From Halosegnis marinus (GTDB taxonomy: Archaea > Halobacteriota > Halobacteria > Halobacteriales > Haloarculaceae), in contig NZ_CP119802.1 in the NCBI RefSeq assembly GCF_029338355.1, forward strand, positions 2,480,001 to 2,544,000: a stretch of 64,000 nucleotides of DNA. Reading direction: 5' to 3'. Below the pieces are notes generated by a model that saw only the letters and a list, made by a program, of their open reading frames with translations, had not been told where the DNA came from and did no database searches. Each line of letters begins with the position of its first letter. The stretch's first letter is position 1. Position numbers and translations under genes: made by a program. Below, in pieces: positions 25,338 to 33,588 of this stretch.

Positions 25338-25919
25338 TCAGTCGTCCGCGCCGACGTTCGACTCGCTCTCCTGTGTCGGCGGGTCCGGTTCGATGTTCGC
25401 GTACTCCACGAGCCTGCGACCCAGGGTGTCCACGCGTTCGGCGTGTTTCTCGTCGACGAGGACGCCGTCCTCAAAGCGGGAACTCGCGCCCTGAATGGCG
25501 ACCTGATGCGGGATGACCCACGCGTTCACCGAGCGGGCGACGATGCGGAGGTGGTCGAGCGGCGCGGAGGAGTACGCGCCGCCGGCGACGACGAGCAGGC
25601 CGACGGTCGTGTCCTCGAACTCGTCGAAGCCGCAGTAGTCGAGCGCGTTCTTCAACACGCCGGAGTAGGAGCCGTGGTAGTTCGGCGTCCCGAGCAGGAC
25701 GGCGTCGGCCGCCGCCACCCGCTCCAGTAGCTCGGTCACGCCCGGCGGGTCGTCGCGGTCGCCGTTGTAGGTTGGCAGGTCGAGGGTCCGCAGGTCGATG
25801 AGGTCCGTCTCCACGCGGTCGTACTCGTCGGCGACGGCGAGCGCCCGCCTGCACGCGAGCCGGGTGTAACTCGCCTCGCGGAGGCTCCCGACGAGCGCCG
25901 CGACGTGGATGGTGTCCAT
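25338..25919 (-). CDS. NAD(P)H-dependent FMN reductase family protein
   Basis: This 193-aa flavodoxin-like protein has VAALVGSLREASYTRLACRR (phosphate-binding loop of FMN, residues 7-26) and LLGTPNYHGSYSGVLKNALD (the family signature for flavin isoalloxazine contact), followed by VAGGAYSSAPLDHLR. These enzymes reduce FMN, quinones or azo compounds using NAD(P)H. The electron acceptor here is not determined. An acidic tail of about 20 residues is typical of halophiles. Confidence 0.85.
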   Translation of the reverse strand: MDTIHVAALVGSLREASYTRLACRRALAVADEYDRVETDLIDLRTLDLPTYNGDRDDPPGVTELLERVAAADAVLLGTPNYHGSYSGVLKNALDYCGFDEFEDTTVGLLVVAGGAYSSAPLDHLRIVARSVNAWVIPHQVAIQGASSRFEDGVLVDEKHAERVDTLGRRLVEYANIEPDPPTQESESNVGADD

Positions 25920-25955
25920 ACCCCCGCTCGCCGCGGAGCGGATAAATGTGGCACG

Positions 25956-26861
25956 CTATCGGGCGAGACGCGCCTCGTCGCCCTCGACCTCGACGAGGCC
26001 GTCGTCCGCGAGGTCGGAGAGCAGGCCGCCGAGCCACTCGCGGCCGTACCGCCCGCCGGGGTCGTAGTCCACCCGGACTCGGGGGCCGAGTTCGTCCAGC
26101 GACAGCGTGCCGTGGCTCCGGAGCGCCTTCACGACGCGGCCGCGCATCTGTCGGCGCGACCCCTCGAAGCTCGGCTGCGTGGCGACGTCGGGCGCGGTGA
26201 AGTCGCCCGTCTCGTAGGCGTGACACCACGCGCGCCACGGGCACCCGGCCTCGTCGCAGTCCGGGGTCTTGCCGCACGCGACCCCGCCGAGTTCCATGAC
26301 GGCGTTGTTCCAGACGCGCGACTCGCCGTCGGGCATCAGCGCGTTCGCGACCGCCTCGAACGCCGCGTCGTCGTCGGGCACGTCGAACGCGCGGTGGAGG
26401 ACGCGCTTGACGTTCGTGTCCACCACGGCGTTCCCGTTGTCGAACGCGAAGGAGGCGACGGCGTTGGCGGTGTACGGGCCGACGCCCATCAGTTCCTGCA
26501 GGCCGTCCGGGTCGGTCGGGAACTCGCCGCCGTGCTCGTCGACGACCTGCCGCGCCGCCTCGTGGAGGTACTTCGCGCGGTTGTTGTAGCCGAGCGAGTG
26601 GTCGGTCCAGAAGCCGACCACGTCGGCGCGGTCGGCGTCCGCGAGCGCCGCGACGTCGGGCCACTCGTCGAGGAAGTCGCGGTAGGCCGACTCCACGCGC
26701 CCGAGCTGGGTCTGCTGGCTCATCACCTCGCTGACGAGGATGCGGTAGGGGTCCCGCGTCTCCCGCCACGGGAACGAGCGGTGGTCGGCCTCGTACCACT
26801 CGACGAGCGCCCCCCGGACCGCCTCGGTGTCGTCGGGGAGTCGCTCCGCGGTGTCGGTCAT
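25956..26861 (-). CDS. mutY: A/G-specific adenine glycosylase MutY
   Basis: This 301-aa base-excision glycosylase removes A opposite 8-oxoG. VSEVMSQQTQ carries the catalytic Glu, LMGVGPYTANAVASFAF is the helix-hairpin-helix, VVDTNVKRVL carries the catalytic Asp, and CGKTPDCDEAGCPWRAWC is the [4Fe-4S] loop with spacing 5-4-5 rather than the usual 6-2-5. The C-terminal NUDIX-like 8-oxoG recognition domain of bacterial MutY is absent. Instead about 85 residues look like a winged-helix segment (KALRSHGTLSLDELGPRVRV). ATG 26861 starts at the conserved domain; 34 upstream in-frame codons are basic and judged untranslated. Confidence 0.88.
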   Translation of the reverse strand: MTDTAERLPDDTEAVRGALVEWYEADHRSFPWRETRDPYRILVSEVMSQQTQLGRVESAYRDFLDEWPDVAALADADRADVVGFWTDHSLGYNNRAKYLHEAARQVVDEHGGEFPTDPDGLQELMGVGPYTANAVASFAFDNGNAVVDTNVKRVLHRAFDVPDDDAAFEAVANALMPDGESRVWNNAVMELGGVACGKTPDCDEAGCPWRAWCHAYETGDFTAPDVATQPSFEGSRRQMRGRVVKALRSHGTLSLDELGPRVRVDYDPGGRYGREWLGGLLSDLADDGLVEVEGDEARLAR

Positions 26862-26948
26862 CGTTCCCGGTTGGGCCGGTCGTCGTTTAGGGGTGGCGAC
26901 CCGGCGCGCAAGCGGCACCGGTATCCGTCGGGGCCGTCTGCTCGGGGT

Positions 26949-27266
26949 ATGAGCCTCGACCACCTGTTCACCGACGTGGACAACGCGGCGGCCGACCTCG
27001 GCGACGAGGTGGCCGTCGAACTCGACGCGGAGACCAGAAACGAGCTCGCGCTACTCTCGGCCGCCTACGGCACCGACGACCCGGACGAACTGCTCCGGCG
27101 GGCCGTCCACGGGCTGTTCCAGCGGGTCGTCGAGACCGGGAACATCGACTTCCACCTCCGGTCGGAGTACGACTGCACGTACGACGAGTTCCTCGCGGGG
27201 ATGAGCTACGACGAGATGGCCGGCGGCTACCCCGAGTCGGACGACGACCGGCGCTATCAGTTCTGA
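26949..27266 (+). CDS. Conserved haloarchaeal protein of unknown function
   Basis: This 105-aa acidic protein is mostly helical at the N terminus (residues 5-60, ELALLSAAYGTDDPDELLRR) with a Tyr/Glu/Asp-rich C-terminal part (YDCTYDEFLAGMSYDEMAGG). The N-terminal half could be a ribbon-helix-helix-like or four-helix segment, but I do not recognise the family. The start ATG is 87 bp from the divergent mutY start, and the last 10 nt overlap the convergent aminotransferase gene. Confidence 0.65.
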   Translation: MSLDHLFTDVDNAAADLGDEVAVELDAETRNELALLSAAYGTDDPDELLRRAVHGLFQRVVETGNIDFHLRSEYDCTYDEFLAGMSYDEMAGGYPESDDDRRYQF

Positions 27267-28594
27267 GCGGCCCGGACGGCGTCGGCGAGTATCGAGCAGC
27301 CCAGTTCTATCTCCCGGGCCGTCACGTCGAGCGGCGGCAGGAGCCGAAGGGTGCGCGTGCCGCAGCCGAGCGTGAGCAGCCCGCGCGCGAGCGCGGCGTC
27401 CACGACCGCGTCGCGCAGGTCCGTCCCCGCGAAGTCGAGCGCGAGCATCAGCCCCTTGCCGCGCACGTCGGTGACGCCCGGGAGGTCGTAATCGCGGAGG
27501 GTCTCGACGGCCTGGCGACCCCGTGCGACCGCGTTGTCCATCAGCCCGCCCTCGCGTATCAGGTCGACCGTGATGGCGCCCTGCATGGTCGCGACGATGT
27601 CGCCCGCGCCCCACGTTGAGGAGAGCCGCGAGCGCTCCTCGGGGAAGGTGTCCCCGCTCGCTATCGTCGCGCCCACGCGGAGCCCCTTCGCGGCGGTGAT
27701 GACGTCCGGCTCGATGGGGTAGCCGTCGGAGGCCCAGAACTCCCCCGTGCGGCCGAGCCCCGACTGTATCTCGTCGACGACGAGGGGGATGTCGTGGGTC
27801 CCGCAGACGTCCGCGACCTCGCGCATGAACGACGCCGAGGGGAAGCGGTAGCCGCCCTCGCCCTGTATCGGCTCCATGATCAGATACGCGACCTCGCCGG
27901 CGTCGACGTAGCCGCGCTTGGGGTCGAGCATCCGGCGGAGCTGTGAGGTGTCGCCCGCGAAGAAGCCACACGAGCAGGTCGTCGGGTCGCAGGTCCGGTC
28001 GTCACAGAAGGGCGCGTCGTGAATTCCGGCGATCTCGGGGAAGTCGCGCCGGTACACCGACTTCGAGCGGTTGAGCGAGAGCGCGCCGAGCGTCCGCCCG
28101 TGGAAGGCCCCCTGGAACGTGATGCCGTACTGCCCCTTCGTGTCGTCGTAGCAGACCTTGATGGCGTTCTCGACGGCCTCCGCGCCGGAGTTCGAGAGGA
28201 ACACGGTGTCCAGGCCGTCGGGCGAGGCGTCGGCGAGCCGGTCCATCAGCTCCGCCGGGCCGGGAAAGTCCACGTCGGCGGGGTCGCCCGCGGTCGTGTA
28301 GAAGTCCTGTCCGGCGATCTTCAGCGGGTCCACGAGGTCGAACTCGGCCATCCGCTCCAGCAGGTCGGGGTTGTTGTAGCCGAGGGGGGCCGCGCCGACG
28401 TGGCTGGTGAAGTCGAGGAGCACGTTGCCGTCGGCGTCGGTACAGAAGGGCCCCTCCGCGTCGGCGGTCACGTCCCACACGAAGTCGTAGACGTAGGTCG
28501 TCGTCGCGGCGTGTTCGCCGTGGTACGCGACGCGCTCCTCGGCCTTCGGGCCGGGGAGGGTATCGACCGACGGCTCGGCGGTCTCGCGGTTCAT
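27257..28594 (-). CDS. Class III PLP-dependent aminotransferase (omega-aminotransferase type)
   Basis: This 445-aa enzyme has the class III pattern LVVDEIQSGLGRTGEFWASD with PLP-Lys in ITAAKGLRVGA about 30 residues later. FLSNSGAEAVENAIK is the phosphate-binding region and TFQGAFHGRTLGALS follows. Between them is a Cys-rich insert, CDDRTCDPTTCSCGFFAG (around residue 200), with four to five Cys that could bind a metal. Family members act on acetylornithine, 4-aminobutyrate or other omega-amino acids. No arginine genes are adjacent, so a GABA-type or related role is as likely as ArgD. Confidence 0.85.
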   Translation of the reverse strand: MNRETAEPSVDTLPGPKAEERVAYHGEHAATTTYVYDFVWDVTADAEGPFCTDADGNVLLDFTSHVGAAPLGYNNPDLLERMAEFDLVDPLKIAGQDFYTTAGDPADVDFPGPAELMDRLADASPDGLDTVFLSNSGAEAVENAIKVCYDDTKGQYGITFQGAFHGRTLGALSLNRSKSVYRRDFPEIAGIHDAPFCDDRTCDPTTCSCGFFAGDTSQLRRMLDPKRGYVDAGEVAYLIMEPIQGEGGYRFPSASFMREVADVCGTHDIPLVVDEIQSGLGRTGEFWASDGYPIEPDVITAAKGLRVGATIASGDTFPEERSRLSSTWGAGDIVATMQGAITVDLIREGGLMDNAVARGRQAVETLRDYDLPGVTDVRGKGLMLALDFAGTDLRDAVVDAALARGLLTLGCGTRTLRLLPPLDVTAREIELGCSILADAVRAAQN

Positions 28595-28646
28595 AGCCGC
28601 CGTTCGGAGGAGCGCCTGTTAAGAACACCGATGGTAGCGGCGAATG

Positions 28647-29891
28647 TTACACGAGCGCCGCGGCGGCGGTCGCGAGCGCGAGCAGCCCGGCCGAGTAGCC
28701 CGCGACCCGACGGAAGAAGGCGCGGTTCGCCGCGCCCGCCGTGAGCGCCACCTTCACCCCGATGCTCGTCCCCGTCGCGAGCAGGACCGCGAGCGTGGCC
28801 GTCTCGGCGTCGACCGCGCCCGATCGGTAGAGCAGGACGGCCGTCGTCGTCCCGCCGGCCGACGAGACGAGCCCCGCGAGGGCGGCCGTGACCAGCAGGC
28901 CGAGCGCGCCGAACCGCGCGCTCGCCGCCCCGCCGACGGCGACCAGCAGCAGGAAGGCGACGCCGAAGCCGAGCGCGTAGCGCAGCCGGAACGGCGTCTC
29001 CAGTTCGAGGTCGACGGGTTCGTCCCAGTCGGCGGTGGCGAACGCGAGGACGACGCTCCCGACCACGACCACCCCGAGCGGGAGGACCACGCCGAACAAC
29101 GGCGACGCGGAGAGCGTGAAGGCGACGGCGATGGCGAGGTTGCGCGCGGCCATCGCCGCGTTCGCGAGCAGGACGGCCGCGACGGCGTAGGGGGCGGCCG
29201 CGGGCCGCTGGCGGACGTGGTCGAGCATCGTCCCCACGACGGCCGTCGAGGAGGCCAGCCCGCCGAAGAAGCCGGTGACGGCGACGCCGCGGCCGCCGTA
29301 CAGCCTGACGACGCCGTAGTTGACGATGCCGACGGCCGCGACGGTGACGACCAGCAGCCAGACGACGCGGGGCTCGACGGCGAGCACGACCCCCGCGAAC
29401 GTCACCTCCGCTTCCCCGGGCGGGAGCGCCGGGAAGACGACGAACGCGAGGACGGCGAACTCCGAGGCCGACCGCACCTCGGCGCGCGACAGCGACCCGG
29501 CGAGCGCGTGGAGCTCCCGCTTGAGCACGAGCAGCAGCGAGGAGACGACGGCCACCGTGACCCCCTCCACGAGGAGGCCGCTCCCGACGAGCACACCCGT
29601 CCCGTAGGCGACGAGCATCGTCACGCCGGTCGTGAGCGCCAGCCCCTCGTCCTCCTCGAATAGCCCGCGCGCCGAGAGCAGGCCGCCGTGGACGACGACC
29701 AGCGCCGCGCCGGCGACGACCAGCGCCTCCCCGTCCGCGACGGTGAACAGCGCGCCGAGCAGGCTCACGAGCGCGAGCGTCCGCACCCCCGCGGACTTCT
29801 CGGACCACTCGCGCTCCAGCCCCAGGAAGAGGCCGAGCGCCGCGGCGAGCACGAGCCGTGTCACCTCGGTGTCCGGTACCGTCGCGGCCAT
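28647..29891 (-). CDS. MgtC/SapB and DUF4010 membrane protein
   Basis: This 414-aa protein has about twelve helices. The N-terminal MgtC/SapB domain (LVLAAALGLFLGLEREWSEK, then GVRTLALVSLLGALF) is fused to a DUF4010 domain with GFFGGLASSTAVVGTMLDHV. The function is unknown; MgtC proteins are linked to magnesium and phosphate stress. ATG 29891 is preferred to ATG 29900, because a TATA-bearing palindrome at 29905-29918 would place the transcript start at about 29890, so the upstream ATG would not be transcribed. Confidence 0.82.
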   Translation of the reverse strand: MAATVPDTEVTRLVLAAALGLFLGLEREWSEKSAGVRTLALVSLLGALFTVADGEALVVAGAALVVVHGGLLSARGLFEEDEGLALTTGVTMLVAYGTGVLVGSGLLVEGVTVAVVSSLLLVLKRELHALAGSLSRAEVRSASEFAVLAFVVFPALPPGEAEVTFAGVVLAVEPRVVWLLVVTVAAVGIVNYGVVRLYGGRGVAVTGFFGGLASSTAVVGTMLDHVRQRPAAAPYAVAAVLLANAAMAARNLAIAVAFTLSASPLFGVVLPLGVVVVGSVVLAFATADWDEPVDLELETPFRLRYALGFGVAFLLLVAVGGAASARFGALGLLVTAALAGLVSSAGGTTTAVLLYRSGAVDAETATLAVLLATGTSIGVKVALTAGAANRAFFRRVAGYSAGLLALATAAAALV

Positions 29892-29904
29892 GCTACCCAT
29901 GACA

Positions 29905-29918
29905 ATATAGCGCTATAT
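29905..29918. promoter_or_regulatory. Perfect 14-bp palindrome overlapping the TATA box of the MgtC-like gene
   Basis: ATATAGCGCTATAT is a perfect palindrome 14-27 nt before ATG 29891. Its AT-rich half supplies the TATA box on the minus strand, so a dimeric repressor bound here would block the basal factors. The same intergenic region also holds the plus-strand promoter of the AI-2E family gene (CTTTATTCG at about 29944). Confidence 0.5.
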
Positions 29919-29975
29919 AAATTCTCGCCGGTGGCGTGGGAGGCTTTATTCGCGCCGGTCCCACATCCTGTCGGT

Positions 29976-31178
29976 ATGGCGCTCTCCGACGTGGACCGGT
30001 CCCGGACGGCGTGGTGGGCGATCGGCGGCGGGCTCGCGGTCTTCCTCGCGTTCGTCGCCTACTCGTTCGTCGGGACGCTCGTGTTCGCCGTCTTCCTCTA
30101 CTACGCCACCCGGCCGGTGTACAACCGGGTGTCGAAGCGGGTCGGGCCGCCCTCCGTCGCCGCGGCCCTCTCGCTGTTCGCGCTCGCGCTCCCGCTGCTG
30201 TTGCTGGTCGGCTACGCGCTCGCCATCGGCCTCCAGGAGTTCAACAACGTCTCGCGCTCCGTCGACTTCGGGCCGCTCGAATCGGCCCTCGGGCCGTACC
30301 GGAACGTCACCACCGGCGTCGCGGATCCGGGCTCGTTCCTGGACGACCCGAACCTCGTCGGCACCGTGCAGGACGCGCTCGGGACCGGACTCGACTACGC
30401 GGGCTTCGTCGGCACCGGTCTGCTCCACCTGTTCGTGATGTTCGCCGTCGCCTTCTACCTGCTCCGGGACGCCCCGCGGCTCTCGCGGTGGCTCATGGGG
30501 CGGTTCGGCGACGACGCCGGCGTCCTCGACCGCTACGCCCGCGCCGTGGACCGCGACCTCTACAAGGTGTTCTCGGGCAACATCTTCAACGCGGTCTTCA
30601 CCGCCGCCATCGGCGCTATCGTCTACTCCGTGCTCGACTTCCTCGCGCCCGCGTCCGCCGGCATCCCGTACCCCGCGCTCGTCGGCCTGCTCGCGGGCGC
30701 GGCCTCGCTCGTCCCCGTCGTCGGGATGAAACTCGTCTACGTCCCCGTCGGGGCGTACCTGTTCGGGAGCGCGTACCTGTCCGCCGACCCGAACTACGCG
30801 ATTCCCGCCGCGTTCGTCCTGCTCTCGTTCGTCGTCGTGGACACTATCCCGGACCTCGTGCTCCGGCCGTACGTCTCGGGCCGGAACCTCCACGTCGGGC
30901 TGGTCATGTTCGCGTACATCTTCGGCCCGCTGCTGTTCGGCTGGTACGGCATCTTCCTCGGGCCGCTGTTGCTCGTGCTCGTCGTCCACTTCGCGCGACT
31001 CGTGCTCCCGGAACTGGTCTCCGGAACCCGGATACAGCCGTTCGCGGTCGACCCCGCGGCGATGACGGAGCTCCCGATGGAGCGGGCGGGCGAGCCGTCG
31101 GACGCCGACGCGACCGGGGCGCCCGACGGCGGGGAGGAGACGCCGGACGACGATGACGGGGACGCGACCCCCGCCTGA
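29976..31178 (+). CDS. AI-2E family transporter (PerM-like) membrane protein
   Basis: This 400-aa protein has about eight helices. LVFAVFLYYATRPVYNRVSK and a long soluble loop (residues 85-140) precede the conserved IPYPALVGLLAGAASLVPVVG, VVVDTIPDLVLRPYVSGRNL and HVGLVMFAYIFGPLLFGWYG segments of the AI-2E exporter family. The actual substrate in archaea is not known. The C-terminal 45 residues are acidic and disordered. It ends 7 nt from the convergent PadR gene. Confidence 0.88.
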   Translation: MALSDVDRSRTAWWAIGGGLAVFLAFVAYSFVGTLVFAVFLYYATRPVYNRVSKRVGPPSVAAALSLFALALPLLLLVGYALAIGLQEFNNVSRSVDFGPLESALGPYRNVTTGVADPGSFLDDPNLVGTVQDALGTGLDYAGFVGTGLLHLFVMFAVAFYLLRDAPRLSRWLMGRFGDDAGVLDRYARAVDRDLYKVFSGNIFNAVFTAAIGAIVYSVLDFLAPASAGIPYPALVGLLAGAASLVPVVGMKLVYVPVGAYLFGSAYLSADPNYAIPAAFVLLSFVVVDTIPDLVLRPYVSGRNLHVGLVMFAYIFGPLLFGWYGIFLGPLLLVLVVHFARLVLPELVSGTRIQPFAVDPAAMTELPMERAGEPSDADATGAPDGGEETPDDDDGDATPA

Positions 31179-31185
31179 CTACCTG

Positions 31186-31464
31186 TTACTCGGCGTCGAT
31201 GTACTCGTTCTCCCAGTCGCGGCGGGCCTCGATCTCCCGGCGGCCGCGCCGCGTCAGGGTGTAGAAGTTCGTCCGGCGGTCGCGCTCCCCCTTGTCCACG
31301 AGCCCCTTGTCCACGAGCGTGTCGAGGTTCGGGTAGAGGCGGCCGTGGTGTATCTCCTTCTCGTAGTACTCCTCCAGTTCCTCCTTGATGGCGAGGCCGT
31401 GCGGCTCGTCGCGTCCGGCGATGACGTACATCAGGTCCCGCTGGAACCCCGTCAGGTCGTACAT
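31186..31464 (-). CDS. PadR family transcriptional regulator
   Basis: This 92-aa protein has only the PadR winged helix: LTGFQRDLMYVIAGRDEPHG, LAIKEELEEYYEKEIHHGRL (recognition helix) and YPNLDTLVDKGLVDKGERDR leading into the NFYTLTRRGR wing. The C-terminal dimer helix is short, as is usual in haloarchaeal PadR proteins. A strong TATA (ATAAATATAT, 31491-31500) lies 27-36 nt upstream on the minus strand. Its targets may include the neighbouring transporter and MgtC-like promoters, but this is inference. Confidence 0.85.
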   Translation of the reverse strand: MYDLTGFQRDLMYVIAGRDEPHGLAIKEELEEYYEKEIHHGRLYPNLDTLVDKGLVDKGERDRRTNFYTLTRRGRREIEARRDWENEYIDAE

Positions 31465-31619
31465 GACGAGCGGATTGTTCCTGCCGGCGAATAAATATAT
31501 CGGAGCGGTTACACGGCGGCGCCGAGCGGACCGGAGGCGCTGAGGACCTCCGGCGACGCGGGGAGCCCGGACGCCGACTCTCCGGACGTGTACGTTGGTT
31601 GTCAGAGTGTTCTATCCTC

Positions 31620-31800
31620 GGCAGCGGCGCCGCCGGGCGTCGGAGCGCTCCCGGGAGACACGTCGGAAAGCGGGGAAGAGCGGCGGCTCGTCGGTGTTGT
31701 TCAACGAGTGGAAAGCGGCGGGCCGGAGAAAACCCGGCCGGCCGCTTGCCGCCCTGAATTGGTCCCCGCTGACGCTTCGGCCCTCCAAAGCGAAGCGTCA
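31620..31800 (-). ncRNA. Candidate structured non-coding RNA with its own promoter
   Basis: The 397-bp gap 31465-31861 holds no convincing protein gene: its open frames are basic and Arg/Pro-rich, unlike halophilic proteins. On the minus strand GGTTTATGCG (TATA at 31824-31829) predicts a start at about 31800. There a perfect 10-bp hairpin begins, TGACGCTTCG with CGAAGCGTCA (31770-31779 with 31791-31800). A second hairpin pairs 31713-31726 with 31734-31747 (13 of 14 pairs, loop AGAAAAC on the plus strand). A third pairs CTCGT with ACGAG (31687-31708). The 3' end near 31620 is a guess. It does not show SRP RNA or RNase P RNA signature motifs. The plus-strand part 31465-31510 is the PadR promoter. 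Confidence 0.4.
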
Positions 31801-31861
31801 CTTACAGCGAAGACGGTGAGACGCATAAACCTACCGCCCCTGTCAACCGATGTCAGACTTC

Positions 31862-32008
31862 TCAGATGTACTCCTCCTCCAACACCCACCCGAGCGCCCG
31901 TTTGTAGTAGGTGAACATCTGCCGGACGCCCTCGTGGTTCATCTCCTCGTCGTCGAGCTGCTCGGCTAGGAACTCGTACTGCTCGCGGATCTCGGCTTCG
32001 TCGCGCAT
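31862..32008 (-). CDS. 48-aa conserved small acidic protein
   Basis: ATG 32008 to a TGA stop at 31862-31864 encodes 48 residues in two acidic helices: RDEAEIREQYEFLAEQLDDE and then a helix with MFTYYKRALGWVLEEEYI. Codon use (GC third positions, Glu/Asp-rich) is like real genes here. It looks like the short coiled-coil-type proteins that are conserved across haloarchaea with unknown function. It is alone in its unit. Confidence 0.65.
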   Translation of the reverse strand: MRDEAEIREQYEFLAEQLDDEEMNHEGVRQMFTYYKRALGWVLEEEYI

Positions 32009-32068
32009 ACCCTCGGTTCGTGCCGGGGGCGCAAAAACCCCGTGCGGACGGCCGCCCCGCGGGGCCGG

Positions 32069-32989
32069 CTACACCCGGTCCAGTCGCGACAGCCCGTGCC
32101 AGACGGCGTCCACCATCCGCGCCTCGCCGTCGCCCTCGGCGTCGGCCCAGCCGTGGGCCAGCGCGTCCTCCAGCGCCGCGAGCGAGTGGTTCTCGAAGTT
32201 GTTCATGCCGCGGAACGCCTCCAGCGCCGCGCGCGCCTCGGCGTCGAACTCCCCGGACGGGGTGCCGTCGTAGAAGCCCAGCTCCGCGAGCGTCGCCGCC
32301 ACGGCCTCGGCCGCCTCGCCCGACAGCTCCGCCGTCTCCTCGGGCGCGGCTCGCTCCAGTAAGGTCACATCGTACAGTTTGAAGACGCGTTCGAGTTCGT
32401 CGATTGGCGCCTCGTGGTCGTCGACGCGCACGTCGACCCAGCGGTCGTTGCCGCCGTCGTAGCCGCCCTCCGGCTTGGCGACGTACAGGGCCGCGGACTG
32501 CTCGCCCCGCGAGTCGCCGCCGGCCTCGTTGCCCGCGTGGAGGGCTGCGAGGAGCCGCTCCGGCAGCCCGTCGCCCGCCGCCTCGCCTGCCTCGTACGCC
32601 TCGGCCATCGCCGTCAGCGTCGCCTCGTTCTCCAGGATGTTCCCCTGGACGGTGTACGTCTCGCCCTGGACGTCCCCGGCCACGTCGAAGCAGTCGTCGC
32701 CGGTGAACGCGGCCACGGAGCCGTCGCGGCCTACGACGCCGACCTGCCGGGACTCGGCCTCCGCGTCGTCCGCGGTGAGCGTGTCGACGACGGCCTGTGC
32801 GTCGTGGCCGCGGCGGAGCAGGTCGAGCCCGTCGGGGCCGTACGCGACGTTGGCGAACGACTGGGTCGCTACCGCGCCCGCGTCCGCCGACACGAACGGG
32901 ACGACGGAGCCGACGCTCACGAACTTCGACTGGACGGCGACGCCGACGGCGCGCGTCTCGGGGTCGCGCGCGACGATGGAGAACGTCAT
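32069..32989 (-). CDS. DUF1028 (Ntn-hydrolase-like) protein
   Basis: This 306-aa protein begins MTFSIVARDPETRAVGVAVQ, the start of the DUF1028 family, whose fold resembles Ntn hydrolases. FVSVGSVVPFVSADAGAVAT and TVQGNILENEATLTAMAEAY are further family segments. The last 75 residues form a separate small helical domain (GEAAEAVAATLAELGFYDG...) like a peptidoglycan-binding-type repeat. No catalytic chemistry has been shown for the family that I can cite. ATG 32989 fits the family N terminus. Confidence 0.85.
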   Translation of the reverse strand: MTFSIVARDPETRAVGVAVQSKFVSVGSVVPFVSADAGAVATQSFANVAYGPDGLDLLRRGHDAQAVVDTLTADDAEAESRQVGVVGRDGSVAAFTGDDCFDVAGDVQGETYTVQGNILENEATLTAMAEAYEAGEAAGDGLPERLLAALHAGNEAGGDSRGEQSAALYVAKPEGGYDGGNDRWVDVRVDDHEAPIDELERVFKLYDVTLLERAAPEETAELSGEAAEAVAATLAELGFYDGTPSGEFDAEARAALEAFRGMNNFENHSLAALEDALAHGWADAEGDGEARMVDAVWHGLSRLDRV

Positions 32990-33013
32990 ATCCTCCGGTC
33001 GCGCGGCGGCGGT

Positions 33014-33485
33014 TTAGAGCTTCCTCACCGTCAGGGGTTGGCGGCTCGTGAGTTCACAGTCGACGTCCGGATGCTCGACGAAGTGGCGGAGCACGATGTG
33101 TCGCCGGCCGTCCGTGAGCCCGGTCCGCGAGAGGTCGTCCGCGGTGAACTCCTCGGGGAGGCGCTCGTACAGCCGCTCGAAGCGGGCGAACGAGTCGAAC
33201 ACCTTGCGGTTGCCCGACGACGTCGCCCCGCGGCGCGCGACGACGTAGCTGCCGTCCTCGCGGTGCTCGCCGCTGGTGTACACGAACTCCCGCGTCCGCG
33301 TGAGCGCGTTCGCGAGCGCGTCGCGTAGCTCTGCGGCGTTCTCGCGGTCCAGCGCGTACGTGTCCCCGTCGGTGCGCAGTAACAGGTCGCCCGAATCCGT
33401 AGAGAGCGTGACGTTACCGTCGAATTTCCCGGCCAGCCGCCTCGCGGCGACTTACCCTATCCTCGTACGTCGGTGATTCCGACAT
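33014..33485 (-). pseudogene. Small conserved haloarchaeal protein with an apparent frameshift near its 5' end
   Basis: A TATA box (ATTTATG, minus strand 33510-33516) lies 25-31 nt before ATG 33485, so a leaderless start is expected there. From that ATG the frame reads MSESPTYEDRVSRR and then hits TAA after 23 codons. The long coding frame lies in another phase: it opens just after a TAA at about 33449 and encodes GKFDGNVTLSTDSGDLLLRT, DGDTYALDRENAAELRDALA, then TREFVYTSGEHREDGSYVVA, on to LTSRQPLTVRKL. It has no ATG or GTG before GTG 33283, which would drop the first 50 or so residues. One base inserted or two lost between about 33425 and 33455 would restore a single protein of about 156 aa. 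This is either a real frameshift or an assembly error. Confidence 0.6.
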
Positions 33486-33588
33486 GGACACTCGTTACCA
33501 CGACGTGCACATAAATCCCGACGGTCGAACAGATACTCGCCGCGACCGGACCCGGACGGTTTTCAGCCGGCGGCCCCTCGCCCGGGGT

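Noticed and set aside
30794-31801. Long minus-strand frame through the 31.5-kb gap, with a GTG at the predicted transcript start
   Set aside because: The product is highly basic and Arg/Pro-rich and overlaps PadR and the AI-2E gene; haloarchaeal proteins are acidic. A structured RNA fits better.
31465-31861. SRP (7S) RNA or RNase P RNA
   Set aside because: No helix-8-like GGAAG/AGCAG pair, no GAGGAAAGTCC-type P RNA core, and the two ends do not pair with each other.
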